DNA from: Microbacterium sp. AG1240 | GTDB taxonomy: Bacteria; Actinomycetota; Actinomycetes; Actinomycetales; Microbacteriaceae | Reading direction: 5' to 3' | Assembly: GCF_003635115.1 (NCBI RefSeq) | Contig: NZ_RBXJ01000002.1 | Coordinates: forward strand, 620,001-684,000 | Length of the DNA stretch: 64,000 nucleotides | Part shown: piece by piece, positions 44,145-51,895 of the stretch | How the letters are laid out: every line of letters begins with the position of its first letter | Position numbering within the stretch: position 1 is the stretch's first letter | Translations under genes and position numbers: made by a program | Notes under the pieces: generated by a model | Databases searched by the model: none | Told to the model about the DNA's origin: nothing | What the model saw: the letters and a program-made list of their open reading frames with translations, nothing else

Positions 44145-44747
44145 GTGACGCACTACCTCTATCTCGTGCGTCACGGCGAGCATCAAGACGCGGAGCACGG
44201 GCTCACCGACGGTCCGCTCTCGCCGCGGGGCATCCGCCAGGCCGCCCTGATCGCCGACCGACTGTCGGGGGTGCCGCTCGACGCCGTGTGGCACTCGCCG
44301 CTGGAACGGGCCGCCCAGACCGCCGCCGCGGTCGCCGAGCGCCTGCCGTCAGTCTCACCGCAGCCGTCGGCGCTGTTGTTCGACTGCGTGCCGACGGGCA
44401 TGACCGAAGACACCCCCGGGGCGTACGAGCCCTTCTTCGGCAGCGTCACCGAAGCCGAGGTAGAAGCCGGCAGCGCGCAGATGGCGGACGCGACGAGCGA
44501 ATTCCTCGTGCGCAAGCCGGGCGAGGTTCACGAGCTGCTCATCACGCACAACTTCGTGATCGCGTGGTTCGTGCGCGAGGTGCTCCAGACGCCCGACTGG
44601 CGCTGGATGACGCTCAACCAGGCGCACTGCGGCCTGACGGTGCTGTCGCAGCGCAAGGGCCGTCCCTGGTCGATGCTCACCCACAACGATCTCGCGCACC
44701 TTCCGTTCGAGCTGCGCACCGGCCTTCCCGAGACGATCCCCGTCTAG
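44145..44747 (+). CDS. Histidine phosphatase (phosphoglycerate-mutase-like) family protein
   Basis: A 200-residue histidine-phosphatase-fold protein. LVRHGEH carries the phospho-accepting His, LERAAQTAAAVAERL holds the second basic cluster, and LLITHNFVIAWFV holds the second His. Members range from phosphoglycerate mutases to sugar, nucleotide or protein phosphatases; the substrate is open. GTG 44145 follows the 12-codon ORF stop after one base. A weak GAATCGAG lies upstream as a possible ribosome site. Confidence 0.88.
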   Translation: MTHYLYLVRHGEHQDAEHGLTDGPLSPRGIRQAALIADRLSGVPLDAVWHSPLERAAQTAAAVAERLPSVSPQPSALLFDCVPTGMTEDTPGAYEPFFGSVTEAEVEAGSAQMADATSEFLVRKPGEVHELLITHNFVIAWFVREVLQTPDWRWMTLNQAHCGLTVLSQRKGRPWSMLTHNDLAHLPFELRTGLPETIPV

Positions 44748-44765
44748 CGCGTCCCCGCGCCGCGC

Positions 44766-44829
44766 GAGACACCACGATCGGCCGAAACACCGCGCCAGGC
44801 GGCGCGTCTCGGCCGATCCGCGTGTTTCA
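44766..44829. terminator. Imperfect bidirectional palindrome between convergent genes
   Basis: Left arm 44766-44796 and right arm 44800-44829 pair around GCGCC...GGCGCG with a conserved ATCGGCCGA core in both arms. Mismatches and a short insertion are present. It separates two converging genes. Confidence 0.55.
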
Positions 44830-44839
44830 GGGGGGGGCG

Positions 44840-45310
44840 CTACGCGCCCAGCGCCTTCGCGTACCAGCGCGTCGCGTTCGCGTTGTCGTTGTAGGGGTCG
44901 ATCTGCTCGTAGCCCGACCGGGCGTAGAGCGCGCCGGCGGCGTCGAGGGTGTGGTGGGTGTCGAGAACCATCTCGGCGGCGCCGTGAGCGGCGGCTCTCG
45001 TCTCGAGGTCGGCGAGCAGCATCCGGCCCCATCCGCGGCCGCGACCGGCGTCGCAGACGTAGAGGTGCTTGACCTCGTAGCGGGGGCCGTGAGGGCCGTC
45101 GGCGAGACGGCGGATTCCGCCGCATCCGACCGGCTCGTCGTCGTCGTACAGCACGACGAAGACGCCGGCGGGCTCGGTGAACGTGGCGGCCTCCGGGAAG
45201 ACGGTGCGGTACGTGCCACCCGGGAAGATGGATGCTCGGAGGGCGAAGTACTCCTCGAGCAGACCGTGCGCGTCGGAGTGATCGACCGGCACGGGGCGGA
45301 TCTCGGTCAT
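44840..45310 (-). CDS. GNAT-family N-acetyltransferase
   Basis: A 156-residue acetyltransferase with the motif-A acetyl-CoA loop GRGRGWGRMLLADLE, preceded by YEVKHLYVCDA, and the C-terminal AGALYARSGYEQI strand. The substrate is unknown. ATG 45310 has a TACCCT -10 six bases upstream, mirrored by that of dapB in the 30-base divergent gap. Confidence 0.9.
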   Translation of the reverse strand: MTEIRPVPVDHSDAHGLLEEYFALRASIFPGGTYRTVFPEAATFTEPAGVFVVLYDDDEPVGCGGIRRLADGPHGPRYEVKHLYVCDAGRGRGWGRMLLADLETRAAAHGAAEMVLDTHHTLDAAGALYARSGYEQIDPYNDNANATRWYAKALGA

Positions 45311-45316
45311 GGGTCG

Positions 45317-45334
45317 AGGGTAGCGCCGTAGGCT
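45317..45334. promoter_or_regulatory. Back-to-back leaderless promoters (GNAT gene / dapB)
   Basis: TACCCT reads leftward (45322-45317) and TAGGCT rightward (45329-45334). Each ends six bases before its start codon, in a 30-base gap. The two -10 elements are six bases apart, so each -35 lies inside the opposite gene's coding start. Confidence 0.65.
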
Positions 45335-45340
45335 GGGGGC

Positions 45341-46171
45341 ATGACGACGCGCGTGACCATCGTGGGCGGTACGGGGAAGCTCGGCGGCGTGATTCGCGAG
45401 GTCGCGGAGGCGGAGCCCGGGTTCGAGGTCGTGGGCGTGCTGACGTCGCGTTCGGACCTAGCCGACATCGACGGGTGCGACCTCGTGATCGACGCCTCGA
45501 CGCCCGCCGTCTCCCTCGACGTGGTGCGCGCCGCCGTCGAGCGTGGCATCAACGTTCTCGTCGGAACCTCTGGCTGGTCGAACGAGCGCATCGCGCTGGT
45601 GCGTCCCCTGGTCGAGAAGGCGGGGACGGGCGTCGTGTTCATCCCGAACTTCTCGCTCGGCTCGATCATCGGTTCGGCCCTCGCCGCCGCCGCGGCCCCG
45701 TTCTTCGCATCCATCGAGATCGTCGAAGCGCACCGCGACACCAAGATCGACTCGCCCAGCGGCACGGCCGTGCGCACCGCGGAGATGATCGCGGCCGCGC
45801 GCTCCTCGGCGGGTCCGGTCGAGTCGCCCCACGCCGACCAGCGCGCTCGGGGCCAGCAAGTCGCGAGCGTGCCCATCCACTCGCTGCGCCGCCCGGGCGT
45901 GGTGGCGCGCCAAGAGACCATTCTGTCGGGACCGGGGGAATCGGTCACAATCGTCCACGACACGATCGAACCGGCGCTCGCCTACGCGCCGGGCATCCGC
46001 ATCGCCCTCGGCGCCGCGCGCGAAGCCCGCGGGGTGATCGTCGGTCTCGACTCCTTCATCGACCTCGGTCTGCGCACGCCCCGCGAGCGCGAGTCGAAGC
46101 CGATCGACGACTCGGGCGTGCCCGGCCAGGTCGCCAGTGCGACGGCCTTCGACCGCCCCACCGACGCATGA
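45341..46171 (+). CDS. dapB: 4-hydroxy-tetrahydrodipicolinate reductase
   Basis: DapB makes tetrahydrodipicolinate in lysine and diaminopimelate synthesis, using NAD(P)H. The 276-residue protein has the VTIVGGTGKLGGVI dinucleotide-binding start, the IEIVEAHRDTKIDSPSGTA catalytic block (canonical HHxxKxDxPSGTA, with one His as Arg) and ESVTIVHD. ATG 45341 is preceded by the leaderless TAGGCT. It overlaps the next gene by four bases (ATGA). Confidence 0.94.
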   Translation: MTTRVTIVGGTGKLGGVIREVAEAEPGFEVVGVLTSRSDLADIDGCDLVIDASTPAVSLDVVRAAVERGINVLVGTSGWSNERIALVRPLVEKAGTGVVFIPNFSLGSIIGSALAAAAAPFFASIEIVEAHRDTKIDSPSGTAVRTAEMIAAARSSAGPVESPHADQRARGQQVASVPIHSLRRPGVVARQETILSGPGESVTIVHDTIEPALAYAPGIRIALGAAREARGVIVGLDSFIDLGLRTPRERESKPIDDSGVPGQVASATAFDRPTDA

Positions 46172-46617
46172 CCGCTCGTATCGGCGTCGCCGTGATGGCG
46201 GTGCTCCTGCTGCTGTACATCGGCCTCGTCGGCCAGCGCGCCTGGGTGCTTCTCTCCAGCGGTGAAGGCGTCGGGATCGGCCTCGGCGTGGCCCTCGTCG
46301 TGTTACCCGTGGTCGCCATCTGGGGCCTCGGACGTGAACTCTGGTTCGGCGTGCGGGCCGAACAGCTCGGCAAGCGGCTCGCCGCCGACAACGCGCTGCC
46401 TGCCGAGGAGCTCGAGGTGCGCCCCAGCGGCCGCGTCGTACGCGACGACGCCGACGCCGTCTTCCCCGCCTACCGGGAAGAGGTCGAGAAGAACCCCGAC
46501 GACTGGCGCTCGTGGTACCGGCTCGGGCTGGCTTACGACGGCTCGGGCGACCGCCGCCGTGCCCGCGGAGCGATCCGCACCGCCATCAAGCTCGAGTCGG
46601 CCACCCGCCGCGCCTGA
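46168..46617 (+). CDS. Membrane protein with TPR-like C-terminus
   Basis: A 149-residue protein with two hydrophobic helices (about 8-27 and 35-56) and a C-terminal WYRLGLAYDGSGDRRRARGAI, which has the spacing of one tetratricopeptide repeat. It overlaps dapB in ATGA. Small proteins of this type commonly follow dapB in Microbacteriaceae; the role is unknown. Confidence 0.82.
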   Translation: MTARIGVAVMAVLLLLYIGLVGQRAWVLLSSGEGVGIGLGVALVVLPVVAIWGLGRELWFGVRAEQLGKRLAADNALPAEELEVRPSGRVVRDDADAVFPAYREEVEKNPDDWRSWYRLGLAYDGSGDRRRARGAIRTAIKLESATRRA

Positions 46618-46624
46618 AGCCGAT

Positions 46625-47530
46625 TCAGGCCTCGGGCACAGCGTGCGCGACGGCGTCTTCGACGGTCGGCTGCGAGAAGGCGAAACCTGACGTCTCGAGC
46701 ACCTCGGGCACGACGTGCGCGTCGTTCGTGAGGAGCCCCTCGGTCGCGTCCGACCCGAGCGCCAGCTTCACCGCGAAGACGGGTGCGCGCAGAACGTACG
46801 GGCGGTTCATGCGGCGGGCGAGCGCGAAACCGAGGTCGTTCGCCGTGGCGCGCGTGGGGCCGGTGAGGTTCACCGGTCCGTCGATGTCGCGGTCGATGAC
46901 GTGCCGGATGGCGGCGACCTCGTCATCGAGCGAGATCCACGGCCACACCTGCGTGCCCCGCCCGATCGGGCCCGACACGCCGAACTTCGTCAACATCATC
47001 AGCGGTTTCAGAACGCCCCGCTCGTGCACCACGGGCGCGGTGCGCAACAGCGCCACGCGAGCCTTCCCGCCGGCCCCGCGAGCGGCGTTCTCCCACTCGC
47101 CGGTCAGATCGGAAAGGAACCCTTCGCCCCGGGGTGAGGTCTCCGTGAGGCGGGCCCCCGGCGCCGAGCCGTAGAAGCCCGTCGCCGAGGCGTTGATGAA
47201 AGCCGGGGCGTCGTCGCCCAACGCGCGGACCGCTGCGGCGAGCGTGCGCGTGGGCGTGATCCTCGACCACAGCAGCGTGCTCTTGTACGACCGCGTCCAC
47301 GGGAACTTCCCGATGCTCGCGCCGTTGAGGCCCACGACCGCGTCGGCCCCTTCCAGGACCGACGGCGGCAGAGGAGTCGCATCCTCGAGCCACTGCACCT
47401 CGTCGTCGTGTGCCGGCGGGCGGCGCACGAGCGTCGTCACGGTCACGCCGTCGGCGCGCAACGAGGCGACGAGGGCCTCGCCGATCAGTCCGGAAGCGCC
47501 GGCGATGACGACGCGACGACCCTCAGGCAA
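46625..47530 (-). CDS. TIGR01777-type NAD-dependent epimerase/oxidoreductase
   Basis: A 301-residue extended short-chain dehydrogenase of the SDR39U1/TIGR01777 (YfcH-like) group. It shows RVVIAGASGLIGEALV, GADAVVGLNGAS, INASATGFYG and PWISLDDEVAAIRHVI, with the DUF1731-type C-terminal end (LLTNDAHVVPEVLETSGF). Function in this group is not defined. TTG 47530 is the only start near the NAD motif; it overlaps the OsmC stop, so the genes are co-translated. Confidence 0.87.
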   Translation of the reverse strand: MPEGRRVVIAGASGLIGEALVASLRADGVTVTTLVRRPPAHDDEVQWLEDATPLPPSVLEGADAVVGLNGASIGKFPWTRSYKSTLLWSRITPTRTLAAAVRALGDDAPAFINASATGFYGSAPGARLTETSPRGEGFLSDLTGEWENAARGAGGKARVALLRTAPVVHERGVLKPLMMLTKFGVSGPIGRGTQVWPWISLDDEVAAIRHVIDRDIDGPVNLTGPTRATANDLGFALARRMNRPYVLRAPVFAVKLALGSDATEGLLTNDAHVVPEVLETSGFAFSQPTVEDAVAHAVPEA

Positions 47531-47948
47531 GCGTTGCCTCGAGCGTGATCTCGATGCCCGCGAGCGCCTGCGAGACGGGGCAGTTCGCCTTCGCGTCCTG
47601 AGCGATCGCGTCGAACGCCGCAGCGTCGATGCCGGGGACGACGGCGTTGACGTTCAGGTGGCTGCCGGTGATGCCGGTGCCCGGTTTAAAGGTCACGGAT
47701 GCTGTCGCGTCGATCGACTCCGGCGGGGTGCCGTTCTCGGCGAGCGCGTTGGAGAGCGCCATGCTGAAGCAGGACGAGTGCGCCGCGGCGAGGAGTTCCT
47801 CGGGGGTGGTGACCGCACTGGAGCCCTCGCTGCGAGCCTTCCAGTTGACGTCGAACGTTCCGGCACCCGACGACGCGAGTGCGACGGATCCCGAGCCTTC
47901 GAACAGGGTGCCCTTCCAGGCGGTGGTGGCTTCGCTGGTGACCGACAT
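47523..47948 (-). CDS. OsmC family peroxiredoxin-like protein
   Basis: A 141-residue organic-hydroperoxide-handling protein. The two reactive cysteines lie in HSSCFSMAL and KANCPVSQAL, as in OsmC/Ohr. ATG 47948 follows GGAGG with five-base spacing and begins the conserved TTAWKGTLFEGSGSVAL. Length is typical. The stop overlaps the following TTG start. It has its own -10 upstream. Confidence 0.92.
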   Translation of the reverse strand: MSVTSEATTAWKGTLFEGSGSVALASSGAGTFDVNWKARSEGSSAVTTPEELLAAAHSSCFSMALSNALAENGTPPESIDATASVTFKPGTGITGSHLNVNAVVPGIDAAAFDAIAQDAKANCPVSQALAGIEITLEATLA

Positions 47949-47995
47949 CGTGACCTCCGATAGTTCGCGCCGCGCGGCACGACGCTTCGAGCGCC

Positions 47996-48001
47996 AGCCT
48001 A
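47996..48001 (-). promoter_or_regulatory. Putative -10 (TAGGCT) for the OsmC gene
   Basis: TAGGCT on the minus strand, 47 bases before the start, giving a leader of about 40 bases. Confidence 0.45.
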
Positions 48002-48065
48002 GCCACCGGGTGGCTGTCACGGGCGTGCCTCGACAGCGGGCGAGCGCCCGTGGTACTCGCGGTGA

Positions 48066-48653
48066 TCAGACGGCCGCGCGGGCCCGACCGACAAGACCCG
48101 CGCGCTGGAACGCCAGGTAGAGCTGGCATCCGAGGCAGAGGCCGAAAACGGCGTTCAGGAAGGCTGCGATGAAGGCCATGGCGGCCGCGATCGGCAGCGC
48201 CCACGGCACGCCGGCGACCTGCAGGATGAGACCCACGCTCACGACGAACAGCCCGACGCCCTGCGCGAAGCGCGGCGGACGGGGGTCTTCGAGGTCGCGA
48301 GGCGGGGCGAGGCGCGGCTGCACGACGGTGCGGAACAGCACCGCCCATGGGGCGGTGCGCGGCGCGACGACGCCCCAGACGAACAGGAGCGCGACGACCA
48401 ACAGCAGCAGGAACGCGGGGTCGAGCACGCGCTGGGCGACCGAGGCGGTGGGCAGCGCCCACGGCTCCGAGCCGGCGGCGAACGCGAAATCGCCGGCGGG
48501 CGCCGAGGCGAACGCTCCGAAGTTTCCGATGCCCCGAGCCGTCGACAGCCCGACCAGCGACAGCACGACGGCGATCGCGAGAAGCACGGTGGTCACGGAT
48601 GCGGCGAAGCGCGGTCCGCGCGGGTCGATACCGCGGGCGGGGGAGTCAGACAT
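48066..48653 (-). CDS. DUF4395 membrane protein
   Basis: A 195-residue membrane protein with about four helices (about 20-40, 79-97, 132-150 and 153-172). The C-terminal FGLCLGCQLYLAFQR is the DUF4395 signature, with a CLGC pair that could bind metal or cycle redox. Its start overlaps the thioredoxin-fold gene by eight bases. That gene's CSRC motif makes a shared thiol-redox role plausible. Confidence 0.87.
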   Translation of the reverse strand: MSDSPARGIDPRGPRFAASVTTVLLAIAVVLSLVGLSTARGIGNFGAFASAPAGDFAFAAGSEPWALPTASVAQRVLDPAFLLLLVVALLFVWGVVAPRTAPWAVLFRTVVQPRLAPPRDLEDPRPPRFAQGVGLFVVSVGLILQVAGVPWALPIAAAMAFIAAFLNAVFGLCLGCQLYLAFQRAGLVGRARAAV

Positions 48654-49083
48654 CGGCGGTCTCCTCGGCGAGACGGGCGAGCTCGAGCTGCACGACGTGG
48701 GGGTTGGGCACCCCGCCGATGCGGGATTGCACCGCGCCGCGTCGGTCGAGGATGAGCGTGGTGGGGGTCTGCATCACCTGGAAGTGCCGGGCGATGTCGG
48801 GACGGTGGGTGAGGTCGACGTCGAGATGACGCACCCCGTCGTGCTCGGATGCCAGAGCCGAGAGAGTGCGGTGCACCCCGGGGCAGCGCGAGCACATCTC
48901 GGTGCTGAACTGCAGCAGGGTCGCCCGCTCGCCGAGGCCGTCGGCCCCGAGCCGCTGCGGCTCCACGATCTCGGATCGCACGTGGGATCGAGCGCGTCCC
49001 TGCCGCACCTGCATCACTGCGCCGACCAGCACCGCCACCGCGAGGAGGGCGGCGAGGCCGATCAGGGCTTCCACGAGAGTCAT
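48646..49083 (-). CDS. Membrane-anchored thioredoxin-fold protein
   Basis: A 145-residue protein with one N-terminal helix (VEALIGLAALLAVAVLVGAVMQV) and a thioredoxin fold with STEMCSRCPGV (CxxC). The cis-Pro follows in VMQTPTTLIL. The helix should place the domain outside the membrane. It overlaps the DUF4395 gene by eight bases, forming one translational unit. TAGCGT lies eight bases before the ATG. Confidence 0.87.
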   Translation of the reverse strand: MTLVEALIGLAALLAVAVLVGAVMQVRQGRARSHVRSEIVEPQRLGADGLGERATLLQFSTEMCSRCPGVHRTLSALASEHDGVRHLDVDLTHRPDIARHFQVMQTPTTLILDRRGAVQSRIGGVPNPHVVQLELARLAEETADV

Positions 49084-49173
49084 AGCAGTCCACGCTAATG
49101 GCTGCGCGGGCCTCGGGGGCCGGTGATGCCCCGTATGACGCGAGTGGCGTCACAGAGGATGCGATGCGCCGGA

Positions 49174-49179
49174 TAAGGT
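49174..49179 (+). promoter_or_regulatory. Leaderless -10 (TAAGGT) for thyX
   Basis: TAAGGT ends seven bases before the GTG at 49187. Confidence 0.5.
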
Positions 49180-49186
49180 GGCTCCC

Positions 49187-49936
49187 GTGAGCGACGTCGA
49201 AGCCAGCCCCGCGACCGAGATCCAGTTCCGCAGCGATGTGACCGTGGAGTTGGTGCGCGCGAGCGCCAGTGATTCCGACGTCCTGTTCGCCGCCCGAGTG
49301 TCCACGCAGGGGGAGCAGACCCTCGGGGAGGCTCAGGCCGGCACGGAGGCCTCCGCGAAAGACCGCGGCCTCATCAACTACCTGATGCGCGACCGCCACG
49401 GCTCGCCCTTCGAGCACAACTCGATGACGTTCTACATCCAGGCGCCGATCTTCGTGTTCCGCGAGTTCATGCGGCACCGCATGGCGTCGTACAACGAGGA
49501 ATCGGGCCGCTACCGCGAGCTGCGTCCGGTGTTCTACGTCCCCGCGCCCGAGCGCAACCTTCTGCAGGTCGGCAAGCCCGGCGCCTACGAGTTCCTGCCC
49601 GGCACGCCCGAGCAGCACGCGTTGGTCGACACCGCCACCCGCGACGCATCGGAGTTCGCCTTCCTCGCCTACCAGCGGATGCTGGATGCCGGCGTCGCCC
49701 GCGAGGTCGCGCGCATCGTGCTGCCGCTCAACATCTACTCGTCGATGTACGTGACGATGAACGCGCGGTCGCTCATGAACTTCCTCTCCCTCCGCACGAA
49801 GGTCGAGGGGACGCACTTCCCGTCGTTCCCGCAGCGCGAGATCGAGATGTGCGCCGAGAAGATGGAATCCATCTGGACCGAGCTGATGCCGCTCACTCAC
49901 GCGGCCTTCAACGCCAACGGCCGCGTCTCGCCGTAG
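49187..49936 (+). CDS. thyX: Flavin-dependent thymidylate synthase
   Basis: ThyX makes dTMP using FAD and NADPH, without needing ThyA-type dihydrofolate recycling. The 249-residue protein has the signature RHRMASYNEESGRY (RHRxxSxNxxSxR), DRHGSPFEHNSMTFYI and LNIYSSMYVTMNARSLMNFLSLR. GTG 49187 is supported by the leaderless -10 and homology. dapB and dapA flank it, the usual actinobacterial order. Confidence 0.95.
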   Translation: MSDVEASPATEIQFRSDVTVELVRASASDSDVLFAARVSTQGEQTLGEAQAGTEASAKDRGLINYLMRDRHGSPFEHNSMTFYIQAPIFVFREFMRHRMASYNEESGRYRELRPVFYVPAPERNLLQVGKPGAYEFLPGTPEQHALVDTATRDASEFAFLAYQRMLDAGVAREVARIVLPLNIYSSMYVTMNARSLMNFLSLRTKVEGTHFPSFPQREIEMCAEKMESIWTELMPLTHAAFNANGRVSP

Positions 49937-49943
49937 CGCCGCC

Positions 49944-50708
49944 ATGGCGCGCACGGCACTGATCACCGGGGCGAGCTCGGGGCTGGGCGCCGAGTTCGCC
50001 CGCCAGCTCGCGGCGCGCGGGGTCGGGCTGGTGCTGGTCGCCCGCGACCGGTCGGCGCTCGAGGCCGTGGCCGCCGAGGTGCGCGGTGCGCGCGGCGCCG
50101 CCGTCGACGTGCTGGTCGCCGACCTCCTGGACCGCGAGCAGCGCGACGCGGTCGTGGCGAGGTTGGCCGACCCGCAGCATCCGATCGACATGCTGGTCAA
50201 CAACGCCGGATACGGACTCGACCTCGCTTTCGAGACCAACGACATCGACGACGAAGCGCGACACCTCGCGCTTCATGTCGAGGTGCCGATGCGGCTGATG
50301 CACGCGGTGCTGCCGGGCATGCTCGAGCGGGGGAGCGGGCGCATCGTCAACGTCGCCTCCGTGGCCGGCTTCGTGCCGCGCGGAACCTACGGTGCGGTCA
50401 AGGGCTGGCTCATCCAGTTCAGCCGCTGGGCGAACGCCCGCTATCGACGGCGAGGAGTCACCGCGACCGCGGTGTGTCCGGGATTCGTGCACACGAACTT
50501 CCACGAGCGGCTCGGACTGCCCCCGGGAGAAGAGGGCGTTCCGAACGGGATGTGGCTGGAGGCGCCGGCGGTGGTGTCCGAAGCGCTCCGCGATGTCGCG
50601 CGCGGGCGGTCGGTCTCCATACCGTCGGCACGGTACAGGGCGCTCGTCGCGCTGTCGCGCGTGCTGCCGGATGCGCTGGTGATGCGGGCCGCCGAACGCG
50701 GACGCTGA
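49944..50708 (+). CDS. Short-chain dehydrogenase/reductase
   Basis: A 254-residue classical SDR with TGASSGLGAEFA, LVNNAGYG, and the catalytic Ser-Tyr-Lys in NVASVAGF...YGAVKG. The C-terminal part is short. Substrate and partner unknown. It starts seven bases after thyX, so they may be transcribed together. A long palindrome and the dapA promoter follow. Confidence 0.9.
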   Translation: MARTALITGASSGLGAEFARQLAARGVGLVLVARDRSALEAVAAEVRGARGAAVDVLVADLLDREQRDAVVARLADPQHPIDMLVNNAGYGLDLAFETNDIDDEARHLALHVEVPMRLMHAVLPGMLERGSGRIVNVASVAGFVPRGTYGAVKGWLIQFSRWANARYRRRGVTATAVCPGFVHTNFHERLGLPPGEEGVPNGMWLEAPAVVSEALRDVARGRSVSIPSARYRALVALSRVLPDALVMRAAERGR

Positions 50709-50722
50709 CCCGGCGCGATCGC

Positions 50723-50790
50723 CGGAGGACATCTCACGAACGGCGGACGAACCTGGGCCCGCCGATCCTCCGCCGGTGAGATCTCCTCCG
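50723..50790. repeat. Long imperfect palindrome between the SDR gene and dapA
   Basis: Outer arms GGAGGACATCTCAC (50724-50737) and its complement near 50776-50789 match at 13 of 14 positions. An inner GGCGGA (50742-50747) pairs with TCCGCC (50769-50774). It may terminate the SDR transcript. Confidence 0.6.
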
Positions 50791-50831
50791 CTCGTGCGAG
50801 GTCGGCCTCCGGGCAGCGGCCCGGGGACCGA

Positions 50832-50837
50832 TAGCCT
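50832..50837 (+). promoter_or_regulatory. Leaderless -10 (TAGCCT) for dapA
   Basis: TAGCCT ends six bases before the ATG at 50844. Confidence 0.55.
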
Positions 50838-50843
50838 GGACCC

Positions 50844-51821
50844 ATGACGCACACGGGCAATCCTTTCGGACAGGTTCTCGTCGCGCTCGTCACTCCGATG
50901 ACGGCCGACGGCGAAGTCGATTGGCCCGCGGTCGAGAAGCACATGGACGCCGTCATCACGGCCGGCGCCGACGGCATCGTCGTCACGGGCACGACGGGCG
51001 AGACGTCGACCCTGACCGACCCCGAGAAGATCCGCCTCGTCGAGGTCGGCAAGGATGTCGCCGCCGGGCGGGCGAAGATCGTCACCGGCGGCGGCTCGAA
51101 CGAGACCGCCCACGCCATCGAGCTCTACCGCGCGAGCGAGAAGGCCGGCGCCGACGGCATCATGATCGTCACGCCGTACTACAACAAGCCCACTCAGGCG
51201 GGCATCCTCACCCACTTCCGCCTCGTCGCCGATGCGACCGACCTCCCGGTGATTCTCTACGACATCCCCGGGCGCACGGGTGTGCCGATCCGGTACGAGA
51301 CGATCCTGCGCCTCGCGAAGCATCCGAACATCCTCGCCATCAAAGACGCCAAGGGCGACTTCAGCGAGGTCAGCCGCGTGCTGAACCAGACCGACCTCAT
51401 GTACTTCTCCGGCGACGACGCCAACGTGCTCCCGCACCTCGCGATCGGCGCCACCGGCCTCATCGGGGTCACCGCGAACATCGCGGCCGCCCCGTACCGC
51501 ACGATCGTCGACGCGGTCAACCGCGGCGATCTCGCCACGGCGACGGCCGAGCACCAGCGCCTCGAGCCGCTCGTGCGCGCCGTGATGACCCACGTGCCCG
51601 GCACCGTGTCGGCGAAGTACATCCTGCACGGCCTCGGCCGCATCGGCAGCCCGCGCGTGCGCCTGCCGCTCGTCGGACCCGAGGAGTGGGAGGCCGCCGC
51701 GATCGAGGACGAGCTCGACCTCGTGCGCGACGTGCCCGGCGCCGATTTCTCCAACTTCCGCCCCGACCGCAACGCCGCCGCCGGTGGCGCACTGCCGAAG
51801 GTGCACGGCACGACCAGATAA
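50844..51821 (+). CDS. dapA: 4-hydroxy-tetrahydrodipicolinate synthase
   Basis: DapA condenses pyruvate with aspartate semialdehyde, the first committed step to lysine and diaminopimelate. The 325-residue TIM barrel has VTGTTGETSTLTD, IMIVTPYYNKPTQAG, LYDIPGRTGV, and the Schiff-base lysine in LAIKDAKGDF. Predicted leaderless. rnj follows downstream. Confidence 0.95.
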   Translation: MTHTGNPFGQVLVALVTPMTADGEVDWPAVEKHMDAVITAGADGIVVTGTTGETSTLTDPEKIRLVEVGKDVAAGRAKIVTGGGSNETAHAIELYRASEKAGADGIMIVTPYYNKPTQAGILTHFRLVADATDLPVILYDIPGRTGVPIRYETILRLAKHPNILAIKDAKGDFSEVSRVLNQTDLMYFSGDDANVLPHLAIGATGLIGVTANIAAAPYRTIVDAVNRGDLATATAEHQRLEPLVRAVMTHVPGTVSAKYILHGLGRIGSPRVRLPLVGPEEWEAAAIEDELDLVRDVPGADFSNFRPDRNAAAGGALPKVHGTTR

Positions 51822-51895
51822 CGACGCTCGCGCGGAAGAGCTGCGCGGGCACAGAGAGCGGATGCTGCGCACGCGGCGTCCCGAGGAGGCAATCC

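Noticed and set aside
44101..44148. 15-codon ORF from ATG 44101
   Set aside because: The ATG is three bases from the -10, so it is probably not in the mRNA; the GTG at 44105 fits better.
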